NCBI GenBank assembly: GCA_946612625.1
Contig: CAMOEW010000001.1
Location: 62,001-126,000, forward strand
Source: an uncultured Prevotella sp.
GTDB lineage: Bacteria; Bacteroidota; Bacteroidia; Bacteroidales; Bacteroidaceae
Direction: 5' to 3'
DNA length: 64,000 nt
This document shows positions 17,035 to 24,876 of the stretch, in pieces; the first letter of the stretch is position 1, and each line of letters starts with the position of its first letter. The position numbers and the translations under genes were made by a program. Under the pieces are notes generated by a model that had not been told where the DNA came from, made no database searches, and worked only from the letters and a program-made list of their open reading frames with translations.

Positions 17035-18195
17035 CTATTTTATCACTACCTTTTTGCCGTTAATGATATAGATGCCGTTGGCAGCAGCATTGCTGACTCT
17101 GCGGCCCTGAAGGTCGTAGATAGCGTCATCGGCTGACACACGTGCCGAAGTAGTAACTGTTCTTATTCCCGCAAGGATTTTGTACTCATCCTCGGTCATT
17201 ATTGTCAGTTCATCTGGTGCATCGGTAGTCACAGTCAGATAGGCTCTGTTGGCTGGCAGTGCATAGCCGCCGTTCTTGTTATACTTCAGGTCGGCGTTAT
17301 TTGCCTTTATGAAGCCTAACTTGCCTGCTGAAGTCTTGCCAAGCACGCGCATTGTGCTTTCGTCGTATGTCACGTAGTTGTTATGGGCATTAACGGCGCT
17401 CCACACCGATTGGAAATACACTCCTGTGAGAAGGTTGCCGCTCACCGCTGCTTCCTCGCCGGATTTAATGTCAAGCTTGTTGTCGGCTACGTTGTCCGAT
17501 GCTGTCTCGATAATCATTGGTGTTGCCGACGGCATCAGTCCACCGCTGATTTCTGCAACTACTGCCACCTTCAGCTCGTTGTCCACCTTATTAATATAAT
17601 ATGCCTTCGAGCCTTCTGCGGTAAATGCAAAGGGGAACGAGGCATAGAACGACATGTAGTGCTTGCCGCCTACCTCAATCTTCGGCTGGAGACCGAAATA
17701 GTTGTCAGTAAGATTGAGACCTTTTACCTGCCAGTTACAGTTGGCGTCACGGTCGGTGACCGAAATCAACTGTCCGTTGTAGATATCGCCGGCATCGGGG
17801 TCGATGTCAACATCCTTCAGGTACTTGGTGATACCGGCTTTTGTACCGTAGCACCAATAGATATCGTTTGGGCGCGACTTCACCTTCACAAGCTGACCGA
17901 TAATAATGTACACGCCTGTTCCCTGTGCCTGAAGATCGAAATTTTCATCTCCATAGTCGATGGCATATATGATGGTCGAGGGGTCGGAGATGACCTCTGC
18001 CAATGGAGCCTTTGTCCGCATAGCCCCAAGGTCTATTTCGTTAGCCTGCCATTCTATGTTTCCTCTGTTGTCAAGAACCTGAATATAGCGTTTGGTGGCA
18101 GCATTCTGAACGCGATAGAATCCGTTTCCAACGAACTGTGCAGAGGCAGCAAGGGTGGCGACAGATGCCATGATAACAAAAAGAAATTTTTTCAT
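17035..18195 (-). CDS. Secreted protein with GIYIINGKKVVIK C-terminus
   Basis: A 386-residue exported protein: signal peptide MKKFLFVIMASVATLAASAQ, then a beta-rich body beginning FVGNGFYRVQNAATKRYIQV, which looks like a ricin-type or cell-surface beta fold. It ends IYDLQGRRVSNAAANGIYIINGKKVVIK. The C-terminal unit matches those of the proteins at 10462 and 24877. No enzyme motif is visible; function unknown. Its start lies only 20 bases after a strong terminator behind the OmpA-family gene, and no promoter is seen between, so expression may depend on read-through. Confidence 0.7.
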   Translation of the reverse strand: MKKFLFVIMASVATLAASAQFVGNGFYRVQNAATKRYIQVLDNRGNIEWQANEIDLGAMRTKAPLAEVISDPSTIIYAIDYGDENFDLQAQGTGVYIIIGQLVKVKSRPNDIYWCYGTKAGITKYLKDVDIDPDAGDIYNGQLISVTDRDANCNWQVKGLNLTDNYFGLQPKIEVGGKHYMSFYASFPFAFTAEGSKAYYINKVDNELKVAVVAEISGGLMPSATPMIIETASDNVADNKLDIKSGEEAAVSGNLLTGVYFQSVWSAVNAHNNYVTYDESTMRVLGKTSAGKLGFIKANNADLKYNKNGGYALPANRAYLTVTTDAPDELTIMTEDEYKILAGIRTVTTSARVSADDAIYDLQGRRVSNAAANGIYIINGKKVVIK

Positions 18196-18214
18196 TGTTA
18201 AATTTTATTCTATT

Positions 18215-18270
18215 AAAAAATCCTGCCATAAACACAATGCCGTCGTGAGGCATAATGTGTCATGGCAGGA
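18215..18270 (-). terminator. Strong terminator/attenuator behind the OmpA-family gene
   Basis: TCCTGCCAT at 18221-18229 pairs with ATGGCAGGA at 18262-18270, and the stem continues inward through ACACAATGCC / GGCATAATGTGT with small bulges. On the minus strand the hairpin is followed directly by six T (18215-18220). The next gene starts 20 bases later, so this may work as an attenuator. Confidence 0.88.
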
Positions 18271-18302
18271 CTTTATTTGTTATTCTACTTTCTTCTCACC
18301 GA

Positions 18303-19481
18303 TTACTCAGCGATACATATACTTACACGGTTCTTGTCATTCTCGGCGAATGGCTGCTCGCTGTCGCCCTTGCTTATGCAGGTGATGCGGCTTGCATCGA
18401 TGCCATACTGAGTCTTGAGAGCCTTAACGACAGTATTGGCACGGTTAGTAGCAAGACGGTTGTTGATCTTAGCATTACCTGTACCCTTGTCTGCATAACC
18501 CGTAACAGTTACCTTTGCGTTCGGGTTATCTTTGAGGAAGTTTGCAATATCGGCAACCTTCTTCTGCTCAGCCTTCGGAATGCTCACGCTGTTGATTGTG
18601 AAGAACACCTCGCGCTTCATGGTTTCCTTCTTTGCCACTGCTGCTACAGCAGGAGCTGGAGCAGGTGCAGGTACGGCCTTCTCAACTACTCGCTCGACAA
18701 CCTTTTCAACAACCTTCGGAGGACATGGACAAGCAGGAACCTGCTTTGTGGTGTGTGTCTTGCCGAGGTTTACCTTGATACCTGCCAGAGCATTGAAGTA
18801 CCAGTCCCAGTTCTGTGCACGCTTAGAGTTGTAGCGGTCGCTAAGTGTTGTTGCCTGGAGCTCAAGGCCGAGGCTCACCTTCTCGCTTACGCGGAAATCG
18901 AACATCATACCTGCACGTCCCTGTACGCGTACCTTTGTTCCTGACCAAAGATACTCCATCAGGCCGGAATTGGCATATGGATAGAGTACGCTGCCGTCAG
19001 CTCCGATGTATGGGGTTGACTCCAGTGCAATTAGGCTGCTACATGCCTGATCGTTCTTGAAACCGATGTTGGCACCGAGACCTGCGAACATACTGAACGA
19101 GAACACGCGGTCGGGCTTGAATCCGAAGAAGAGATTCGATAAATTAAACGTTACGTCAACGTTTGGAGCAATGTAGTTCCACTTCCACTTCAGGTCGCCA
19201 AAGCCGTCGATGCTCGAACCGGCTTTGCTCTGCCAGGCATTGACGCTTAGACGAGCTCCGAAAACGGGACTGAACTGATAGCCTACTCCAACCTGTGCAT
19301 TGCCAGAAATGAGGTCGCTAAAATCAATTTCACCGAGAGTGTACTGAGCACCACCCTGAGCCTGTACATACCAATGCTTGTTGAACACGTTCTCAGTCTT
19401 CTGTGGCTGCTCGTCCTGAGCAGCTGCTGTGAGGCAGCTTGCTATCAGGGCGACTGACAATAATGATTTCTTGATATTCAT
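18303..19481 (-). CDS. OmpA-family outer membrane protein
   Basis: A 392-residue outer-membrane protein. A signal peptide (to about residue 22, LTAAAQ) is followed by an eight-stranded barrel-like region (about 33-235). A Pro/Cys patch (VPACPCPP) and a Val-Glu-Lys/Pro-Ala linker (KVVEKVVERVVEKAVPAPAP) lead to the C-terminal OmpA peptidoglycan-binding domain (about 290-392). Key features of that domain are VTVTGYADKGTGN and NNRLATNRANTV, with the Asp and Arg that bind diaminopimelate. It lies 37 bases after the 979-residue coiled-coil lipoprotein and probably shares its promoter, giving an envelope pair. Confidence 0.9.
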   Translation of the reverse strand: MNIKKSLLSVALIASCLTAAAQDEQPQKTENVFNKHWYVQAQGGAQYTLGEIDFSDLISGNAQVGVGYQFSPVFGARLSVNAWQSKAGSSIDGFGDLKWKWNYIAPNVDVTFNLSNLFFGFKPDRVFSFSMFAGLGANIGFKNDQACSSLIALESTPYIGADGSVLYPYANSGLMEYLWSGTKVRVQGRAGMMFDFRVSEKVSLGLELQATTLSDRYNSKRAQNWDWYFNALAGIKVNLGKTHTTKQVPACPCPPKVVEKVVERVVEKAVPAPAPAPAVAAVAKKETMKREVFFTINSVSIPKAEQKKVADIANFLKDNPNAKVTVTGYADKGTGNAKINNRLATNRANTVVKALKTQYGIDASRITCISKGDSEQPFAENDKNRVSICIAE

Positions 19482-19518
19482 AATCTTATTGTGTTTTTTG
19501 AGTTATCTGACTTGTTAA

Positions 19519-22458
19519 TTATTCTCCTTGGATATAGTAGCGACGTGTCACAATCTTGCCGGAATAGTCCATTGCAGAGAAGACAATCTTGTATGTCTTA
19601 CCAGACTCAACGTTAAGCTCGCACTTAACTGTCTTTCCGTCGAATACCTTGTTGAGGTTCTTGCCTGTGTTGGCTGCGGCAACACCTTCTGTCGAGCCGT
19701 TAACCTGTACTACTGCAACGTGCTTCTTGTAAGCAGGAGCAAGCATTTCGTAAGTGAAGGTCGTCGGGAGCAGAGAGATAGTGCCTGCAGGTACACGAGT
19801 AGGATACTTAGATGCACGGCTGACAAGACGCGTTCCCTTGCTTGTAGATGTGAGCAACACTGGCTGCAGGGTCTTGTTGGTAGAGTTGATTACATTGCAC
19901 AGACGGCTGTTGACAGCGTTCAGCACGCGAACCAACTCAGTGCGGATGTCGTTCTTGACACCGTCGATCTTAGCGTTAATGGTGTTGACCTCGTCAAGAA
20001 TTGACTGAACGTCGCTCATGAACTTACTAATCTCATCAATCATCTTATTTACATCAGCCAAAGGACCGGTGATATTATCATACAACTCCTTAACAGCAGT
20101 CTCAAGATCAATAGTTCTTGTAACCCAAATCTTTATTTCCTGTTTTTCGGTATTAATCTCCTTATGGATGTTAGGAGTAGTTGTGCTACCAATCACCTTA
20201 CCATTTACATCTTTAACAACAATTTCCTGACCGACAACGTCGATACTGTAAGTTTTATTAGCTACAACAATTGTTGTGTCGATAGAAACAGTCTGCTTAA
20301 ACCATTTCTTGTTAAGGCTGTCGAACGGAACAATATCAATATTCTTGATTGTCGGGGCTACGATGTTTCCTTTGAAGTTGAAACGCAGGTTGAACTTGTT
20401 GATCAGCTTGTCGATATAGCTATATGCACGCTCATATCCTGGCACGGTCTTTACGTTCAGGTCTTTTGCAAACGAGAACGATAGCGGTTTAACGGCTGTG
20501 GCAGCGATTCCGTAGTCAGAGATTACTCTGTGCTCGCCAAGTGAGTCAGTCCACTTGGTCTGAACAGCGTATGCTGGCAGTACTCCACTCATGTTGTCGA
20601 GCAGTGTCTGTGCCAGATTGGCGATGTTGTTGCGATCGCGCAGTTTCTCTATGCTGGTAACGTTCTTGATGGCATCCTTGATTTCGTTGAGGTCGATGTT
20701 AGGAGCAACCTTGCTGAAGTTGTTGGGGTCGAGAGTAGCCTCAGCCTCGTAGAGAATGTTTGTGTTGGTGTAGGGAGCGTCGGCACGTGTCCATCCGAAT
20801 GTGAGCACGTCGTCAGACTTCTTGATGCTTGACAAAGCAACGGGTGCAACTTCGCCCTGGCTGTTAATGAGAGAGAAGTCAACTCCTGTGAAGTCGCGGC
20901 TAACGGGGTTCACGGTGAGGTAGAGCTTACCGAGGTTTCCTAATGCAGCGGGGTCAGCGCCGCCATTCTCGTAGTCGGGCAGGATAGCACCGTTAGCTAC
21001 GTGGAAGCGACCGTCGATTGTTCCGAGAGCAGCAAACTCCTCGGCTGTGAGAGCCTGCTCAGGCCATATATAACCAGCGGTAGATGTTGTCGGGAAGTAT
21101 GTATCAACAAGAGCCTTGCCCTTGTACATAGCGAGCACGTTTGACTTCACACCGACAGGAAGGGCAGCATATCCGAGAGCGGGGCAGTTGCTTCCGTTGA
21201 GAATGATGCCTGTAATCATGTTGTCGAGAGCGTGGTTGAAACGGTTCTTCAGTGCTGCAAAGTATGTCTCCACCTTTTCGTTGAGCGAATCGATACGCTC
21301 GCCAAGAGTCTTGTCAGCTGCCTTGTATGCAGAGTCAAGTGTAGCGTAGAGATCCTTCATGTTGGTAATCTCGATGCCAAGGCTGTCGCACTTTGCAAGA
21401 GCCTTGTTAGCGAGTGCGGTAGCTGTATTGGCGATGTCCTTGGCCTCAGCTACAGCTGTCTTCAGAGTGCCAATCTCATTCTCAGCGGTTTTCAAGCGGT
21501 TATCTACAGCGGTAAGGTTGCTCTGAAGATTAGCGATATTGCCTTCTGCAGTGTCGATTCTTCCTGCCAGAACAGTAGAGTCAACCTTGATTTTCTGCTG
21601 GTTAGCCTGTGCAAGAGCAAGAGCGTCGGCAGCGTTCTGATAAGCAGTCGTCAGCTGAGGTCCCCACGCAGCAATTGTGCTCTTGAGAGAGGAAACGTCA
21701 GTGCTCAGAGTGCCAACAGTTGTCTGCAGTGTAGTAACATTACCGTTGAGGGTGTTGTACAGATTTTGCAGAGTGGTGATGTTCTGTCCGTTGGCCTGTG
21801 CCTGTGCCAATGCGCTCGAAGCAACTGACTGCGCATTCTGAGCAGCTGCCAGAGCTTCTTTGGCCAAAGCGTCGGAAGCAGCAGCAGCAGCAGCAGCGTC
21901 GGCAGCAGCCTGATTGGCTGTGTTAACGGCATTGCCGATAGTCGTCAGCTGAGAGTTGATGTTGCTAATCTGATTGTTAAAATTGGTTGTGTAATTGTTA
22001 ACAATAGTAACCAGACCAGGATTTGTCGGATCGGATGGATCTCCGTTCAGAGCATTCTGCAGGTTTGCAATTGCTGTCTGCAACTGAACAATGGCTGCAT
22101 TATTGTTTCCTGAAACAGTCTGCAAATTAGCAATCGCATTCTGTAATTGAGTGATGCCAGCAGTGTTGTTGCCTAAAGCTGTCTGCAATGCTGTGATGGC
22201 AGCCGAGTTAGTTGCAATATCACCAGCCTGTCCGCCTACAAGAGCCTGAAGTGCAGATTGCTGAGTCTGCAGATTGTTGTGCTGCGCCTGCAGATTAACG
22301 AGAGTATTCTGCAGAACATTTATCTGATCCTGCAGTGCATACACCTGTGCTTTTTGACCAATGTTGATGTCTCCGTCATTGTCTTTGCACGAATAGAATG
22401 TGCCTACGGCAGTGAATAACAATGCCACAGTAAGCAAACTTCTTGTTAATTTTTTCAT
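19519..22458 (-). CDS. Long coiled-coil lipoprotein
   Basis: A 979-residue exported protein with lipobox TFYSCKDNDG (Cys at about residue 25). Residues 38-430 are almost wholly heptad-type Gln/Leu/Asn/Ala repeats (ALQDQINVLQNTLVNLQAQ, repeated ITQLQNAIANLQT-like units), predicted to form a long coiled-coil stalk. They include an Ala-rich patch encoded by a GCA tract at 21878-21897. The second half (about 430-800) is more globular, followed by a second helical stretch (LYDNITGPLADVNKMIDEISK) and a C-terminal beta domain ending RRYYIQGE. It looks like a fibre or spacer anchored in a membrane. It is followed by an OmpA-family gene, so a structural envelope role is plausible; I do not recognise a named family. 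Confidence 0.75.
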   Translation of the reverse strand: MKKLTRSLLTVALLFTAVGTFYSCKDNDGDINIGQKAQVYALQDQINVLQNTLVNLQAQHNNLQTQQSALQALVGGQAGDIATNSAAITALQTALGNNTAGITQLQNAIANLQTVSGNNNAAIVQLQTAIANLQNALNGDPSDPTNPGLVTIVNNYTTNFNNQISNINSQLTTIGNAVNTANQAAADAAAAAAASDALAKEALAAAQNAQSVASSALAQAQANGQNITTLQNLYNTLNGNVTTLQTTVGTLSTDVSSLKSTIAAWGPQLTTAYQNAADALALAQANQQKIKVDSTVLAGRIDTAEGNIANLQSNLTAVDNRLKTAENEIGTLKTAVAEAKDIANTATALANKALAKCDSLGIEITNMKDLYATLDSAYKAADKTLGERIDSLNEKVETYFAALKNRFNHALDNMITGIILNGSNCPALGYAALPVGVKSNVLAMYKGKALVDTYFPTTSTAGYIWPEQALTAEEFAALGTIDGRFHVANGAILPDYENGGADPAALGNLGKLYLTVNPVSRDFTGVDFSLINSQGEVAPVALSSIKKSDDVLTFGWTRADAPYTNTNILYEAEATLDPNNFSKVAPNIDLNEIKDAIKNVTSIEKLRDRNNIANLAQTLLDNMSGVLPAYAVQTKWTDSLGEHRVISDYGIAATAVKPLSFSFAKDLNVKTVPGYERAYSYIDKLINKFNLRFNFKGNIVAPTIKNIDIVPFDSLNKKWFKQTVSIDTTIVVANKTYSIDVVGQEIVVKDVNGKVIGSTTTPNIHKEINTEKQEIKIWVTRTIDLETAVKELYDNITGPLADVNKMIDEISKFMSDVQSILDEVNTINAKIDGVKNDIRTELVRVLNAVNSRLCNVINSTNKTLQPVLLTSTSKGTRLVSRASKYPTRVPAGTISLLPTTFTYEMLAPAYKKHVAVVQVNGSTEGVAAANTGKNLNKVFDGKTVKCELNVESGKTYKIVFSAMDYSGKIVTRRYYIQGE
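21878..21897. repeat. In-frame GCA trinucleotide tract
   Basis: Six to seven GCA units in the Ala-rich coiled coil of the lipoprotein (read as GCT/TGC on the minus strand). Changes in copy number would add or remove single Ala residues without breaking the frame. Confidence 0.7.
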
Positions 22459-22543
22459 CTTGTTTAGAATTAATTAATTATTTATCGTTGTATTCGTATT
22501 TTCTTACGTTTCCCTTTTCAGTTTAAATCAGCGAATTTGGCCT

Positions 22544-22551
22544 CAAAGATA
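22544..22551 (-). promoter_or_regulatory. -7 box (TATCTTTG) of the coiled-coil lipoprotein
   Basis: TATCTTTG on the minus strand, with TTTC at the expected -33 position 19 bases upstream. It gives an 80-base leader, longer than most in the window. The rest of the 22459-22672 spacer is A/T-rich and shows nothing else. Confidence 0.6.
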
Positions 22552-22672
22552 CACAATTTATCTAAAACCCGAAAATATTATGAGAAAAAAATTATAAAAA
22601 AAAACAAAATTATTGATTTTTAGCAATCCGTCTGTCTGTAAAAGTGTTGCGGAATTAATATTTTTTGCATTT

Positions 22673-24496
22673 TCAGTCTTTTTTACCCTTTTTCGGTTTC
22701 CGTCGCGCCCATCCCTCCTCAGAGAAGTCGGGTGCGTCACCTTTGAATTTCATGGCAGATGGATTGACAAACTGCATCCAGTCGTTTTTCTTGAACGAAT
22801 GCTTTCTCGATTTCGCTGAATTCGTCTGTACGTCTGCGCCGCGCGATTTCTGCAGCCCACCCTCATTGGCATCATTGCAACGCACCTCACGGTTCTTATA
22901 CCACTGTCCGTTGAGTGCTTTCATCACTTTCTTGGCATCCTGCTCAGGAACTTCGAAGTAAGAGAACTTGCTAAGCAACTCGATATGCCCCACGTTCTGA
23001 CGCCCCTTGAGGTGCTTGTTCAGGAACTGCATCATCTCGCCGGGATAGAAGCCGTCGGTTTTACCAAGGTTGATAAACAGCTTGCGGAAGCCCTTCGTCC
23101 AATCCTTACCTCCCTTGCCACGCTTCTCTTTTTCTCCCCTACTCCTTCCTTCCTTCTTCGACGTCGGTTTTTCGATTACAGGAGCGTCGGCATAGTAAGC
23201 AAGGAACTTGCCGAATTCAAGCGACACTATTTTCTTGATGATGTCTTGCTTGTCAATAAACTCAAAATAGCGGTTGATGTCTTTCATGAACGGCTCTATC
23301 TCCTCTTCATTCACATCGGCCTTCACTATCTGGTCCATCACCTTATACAGCTGCTTTGTGCATATCTCGTTGGGTGTTGGAATGTCGCCCTCTACGAAGC
23401 TCTTGCCTATTTCTTTCTCTATGGCACGTATCTTGTGCTTCTCGCGCGTGTGTACAATAGATATACTTGTACCCTTCTTTCCGGCTCGTCCTGTACGTCC
23501 GCTTCGGTGGGTATAGCTCTCTATGTCGTCAGGCAGTCCGAAGTTGATGACATGCGTCAGGTCGTCAACATCGAGTCCGCGTGCTGCCACGTCGGTAGCT
23601 ACAAGTAGCTGCGTCAGATGCTGGCGGAATTTTTGCATCGTCAGATCGCGCTGCTGCTGCGAGAGGTCGCCGTGCAGACTCTCGGCGTTGTATCCGTCAC
23701 GAATCAGCTTGTCGGCAATCTCCTGCGTCTCTATTTTCGTCCGGCAGAAGATGATGGCGAAGATGCGCGGATTGAAGTCAACGATGCGCTTCAGTGCAAG
23801 ATACTTGTCCTTGGCATTCACCATATAATAGATATGGTTCACGTTCTCGGCACCTTCATTGCGGCTTCCCACCACTATCTCCTTGTACTCGCGCAAGTAG
23901 CCCTTGGCTATTCGCTCTATTTCTCGGCTCATGGTTGCCGAGAAAAGCAGAGTATTGCGGTCTTCGGGCACGCTCTCCAGTACGGTATCGATACTCTCTG
24001 AGAAGCCCATATTGAGCATCTCGTCAGCCTCGTCGAGAACTACATTGTTCACATTCTCAAGATGTGCCTTGCCACGATTCACCAGGTCGATAAGCCGTCC
24101 GGGTGTGGCCACAATAATCTGTGCACCGTGCCTGAGAGCACGTATCTGCTGCTCAATGCTTGCTCCACCATATACAGCCTGCACATGTATTGAGGGCATG
24201 TACTTAGAGAAATCCTTAAGGTCGTCGGCAATCTGCAGGCACAGCTCGCGCGTGGGGCTGAGAATGAGTGCCTGCGTTTCCTTGTTGTTTGTGTCTATGC
24301 GCTGAAGGATGGGAATGCCAAAGGCTGCGGTTTTACCCGTTCCCGTCTGTGCCAGTGCAATAACATCGTTTCGGTTACCAAGTAAGTATGGTATCACTTC
24401 CTCCTGAACGGGCATAGGCCGTTCGAATCCTAACTCTTCAATGGCTTTGCGAATCTCTTCGCTAACACCTAATTCTTCAAATGTCTTCAATTGCAA
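22673..24496 (-). CDS. DEAD-box RNA helicase with DbpA-type C-terminal domain
   Basis: ATP-dependent RNA helicase, 607 residues, probably in ribosome assembly or RNA turnover. All core motifs are present: Q-motif region (FERPMPVQ), AQTGTGKT (49-56), PTRELCLQ, VATPGR, VLDEAD (153-158), SAT, ARGLDVDDL and HRSGRTGRAGK. After the core a Lys/Arg-rich linker (KKEGRSRGEKEKRGKGG) precedes a DbpA RNA-binding domain (about 460-535, LFINLGKTDGFYPGEMMQFL). A basic tail ends RRKPKKGKKD. The DbpA domain suggests 23S rRNA binding, but this is inference. Upstream are a TACCTTTG -7 box and repeat array 2. Confidence 0.92.
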   Translation of the reverse strand: MQLKTFEELGVSEEIRKAIEELGFERPMPVQEEVIPYLLGNRNDVIALAQTGTGKTAAFGIPILQRIDTNNKETQALILSPTRELCLQIADDLKDFSKYMPSIHVQAVYGGASIEQQIRALRHGAQIIVATPGRLIDLVNRGKAHLENVNNVVLDEADEMLNMGFSESIDTVLESVPEDRNTLLFSATMSREIERIAKGYLREYKEIVVGSRNEGAENVNHIYYMVNAKDKYLALKRIVDFNPRIFAIIFCRTKIETQEIADKLIRDGYNAESLHGDLSQQQRDLTMQKFRQHLTQLLVATDVAARGLDVDDLTHVINFGLPDDIESYTHRSGRTGRAGKKGTSISIVHTREKHKIRAIEKEIGKSFVEGDIPTPNEICTKQLYKVMDQIVKADVNEEEIEPFMKDINRYFEFIDKQDIIKKIVSLEFGKFLAYYADAPVIEKPTSKKEGRSRGEKEKRGKGGKDWTKGFRKLFINLGKTDGFYPGEMMQFLNKHLKGRQNVGHIELLSKFSYFEVPEQDAKKVMKALNGQWYKNREVRCNDANEGGLQKSRGADVQTNSAKSRKHSFKKNDWMQFVNPSAMKFKGDAPDFSEEGWARRKPKKGKKD

Positions 24497-24515
24497 TTGC
24501 TTAATAATGAGGGTG

Positions 24516-24547
24516 CAAAGGTAATACTATTTTTTCGAAACAACGAA
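24516..24547 (-). promoter_or_regulatory. Promoter of the RNA helicase gene
   Basis: TACCTTTG (24516-24523) on the minus strand, with TTCG, one mismatch to TTTG, 20 bases upstream (24544-24547). The -7 box lies 20 bases before the ATG. Confidence 0.65.
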
Positions 24548-24575
24548 GTTTTCTGGCAGTTTTTTGCAAATATTT

Positions 24576-24770
24576 CAGTATTCTTGTCATTCGGAGCAAC
24601 AGCATTTCCACAATTTCAGAATTCCAGTCGGTTCCGAACGTCAGCATTTCCGAGATTTCAGAATTCGCATTGTTCCAGACAACGGCATTTCCGGGATTTC
24701 AGAATTCGCGTCGTTCCGGACGATGACATTTCCGCGATTTCAAAATTCCTGGCGTTCCAGACGATGTTTA
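24576..24770. repeat. 41-bp tandem repeat array 2 (5 units)
   Basis: Units start at 24576, 24617, 24659, 24700 and 24741 (41-42 bp apart), of the CAGAATTC ... ATTTCCGCGATTT type seen at 1684 and 50030. Units here are more diverged. The unit at 24659 has TTGT-TCCAG-ACAA where others have TCGT...ACGA, a paired change. The array occupies most of the divergent spacer 24497-24876 between the helicase and the GH43 gene, 28 bp beyond the helicase -33 box. The remainder of the spacer holds the two promoters. Confidence 0.88.
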
Positions 24771-24836
24771 TAAATTTTTGGGGGCATTTTGACTCAGTTT
24801 TGATCTAAAATGGTTTATAATTTCAGATTTTTTATT

Positions 24837-24844
24837 TATATTTG
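24837..24844 (+). promoter_or_regulatory. -7 box (TATATTTG) of the GH43 gene
   Basis: TATATTTG 32 bases before ATG 24877; the -33 box is weak (GGTTT at about the right place). Confidence 0.55.
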
Positions 24845-24876
24845 CAGCGCAACACAATAATTAAGGTAAAATACCT

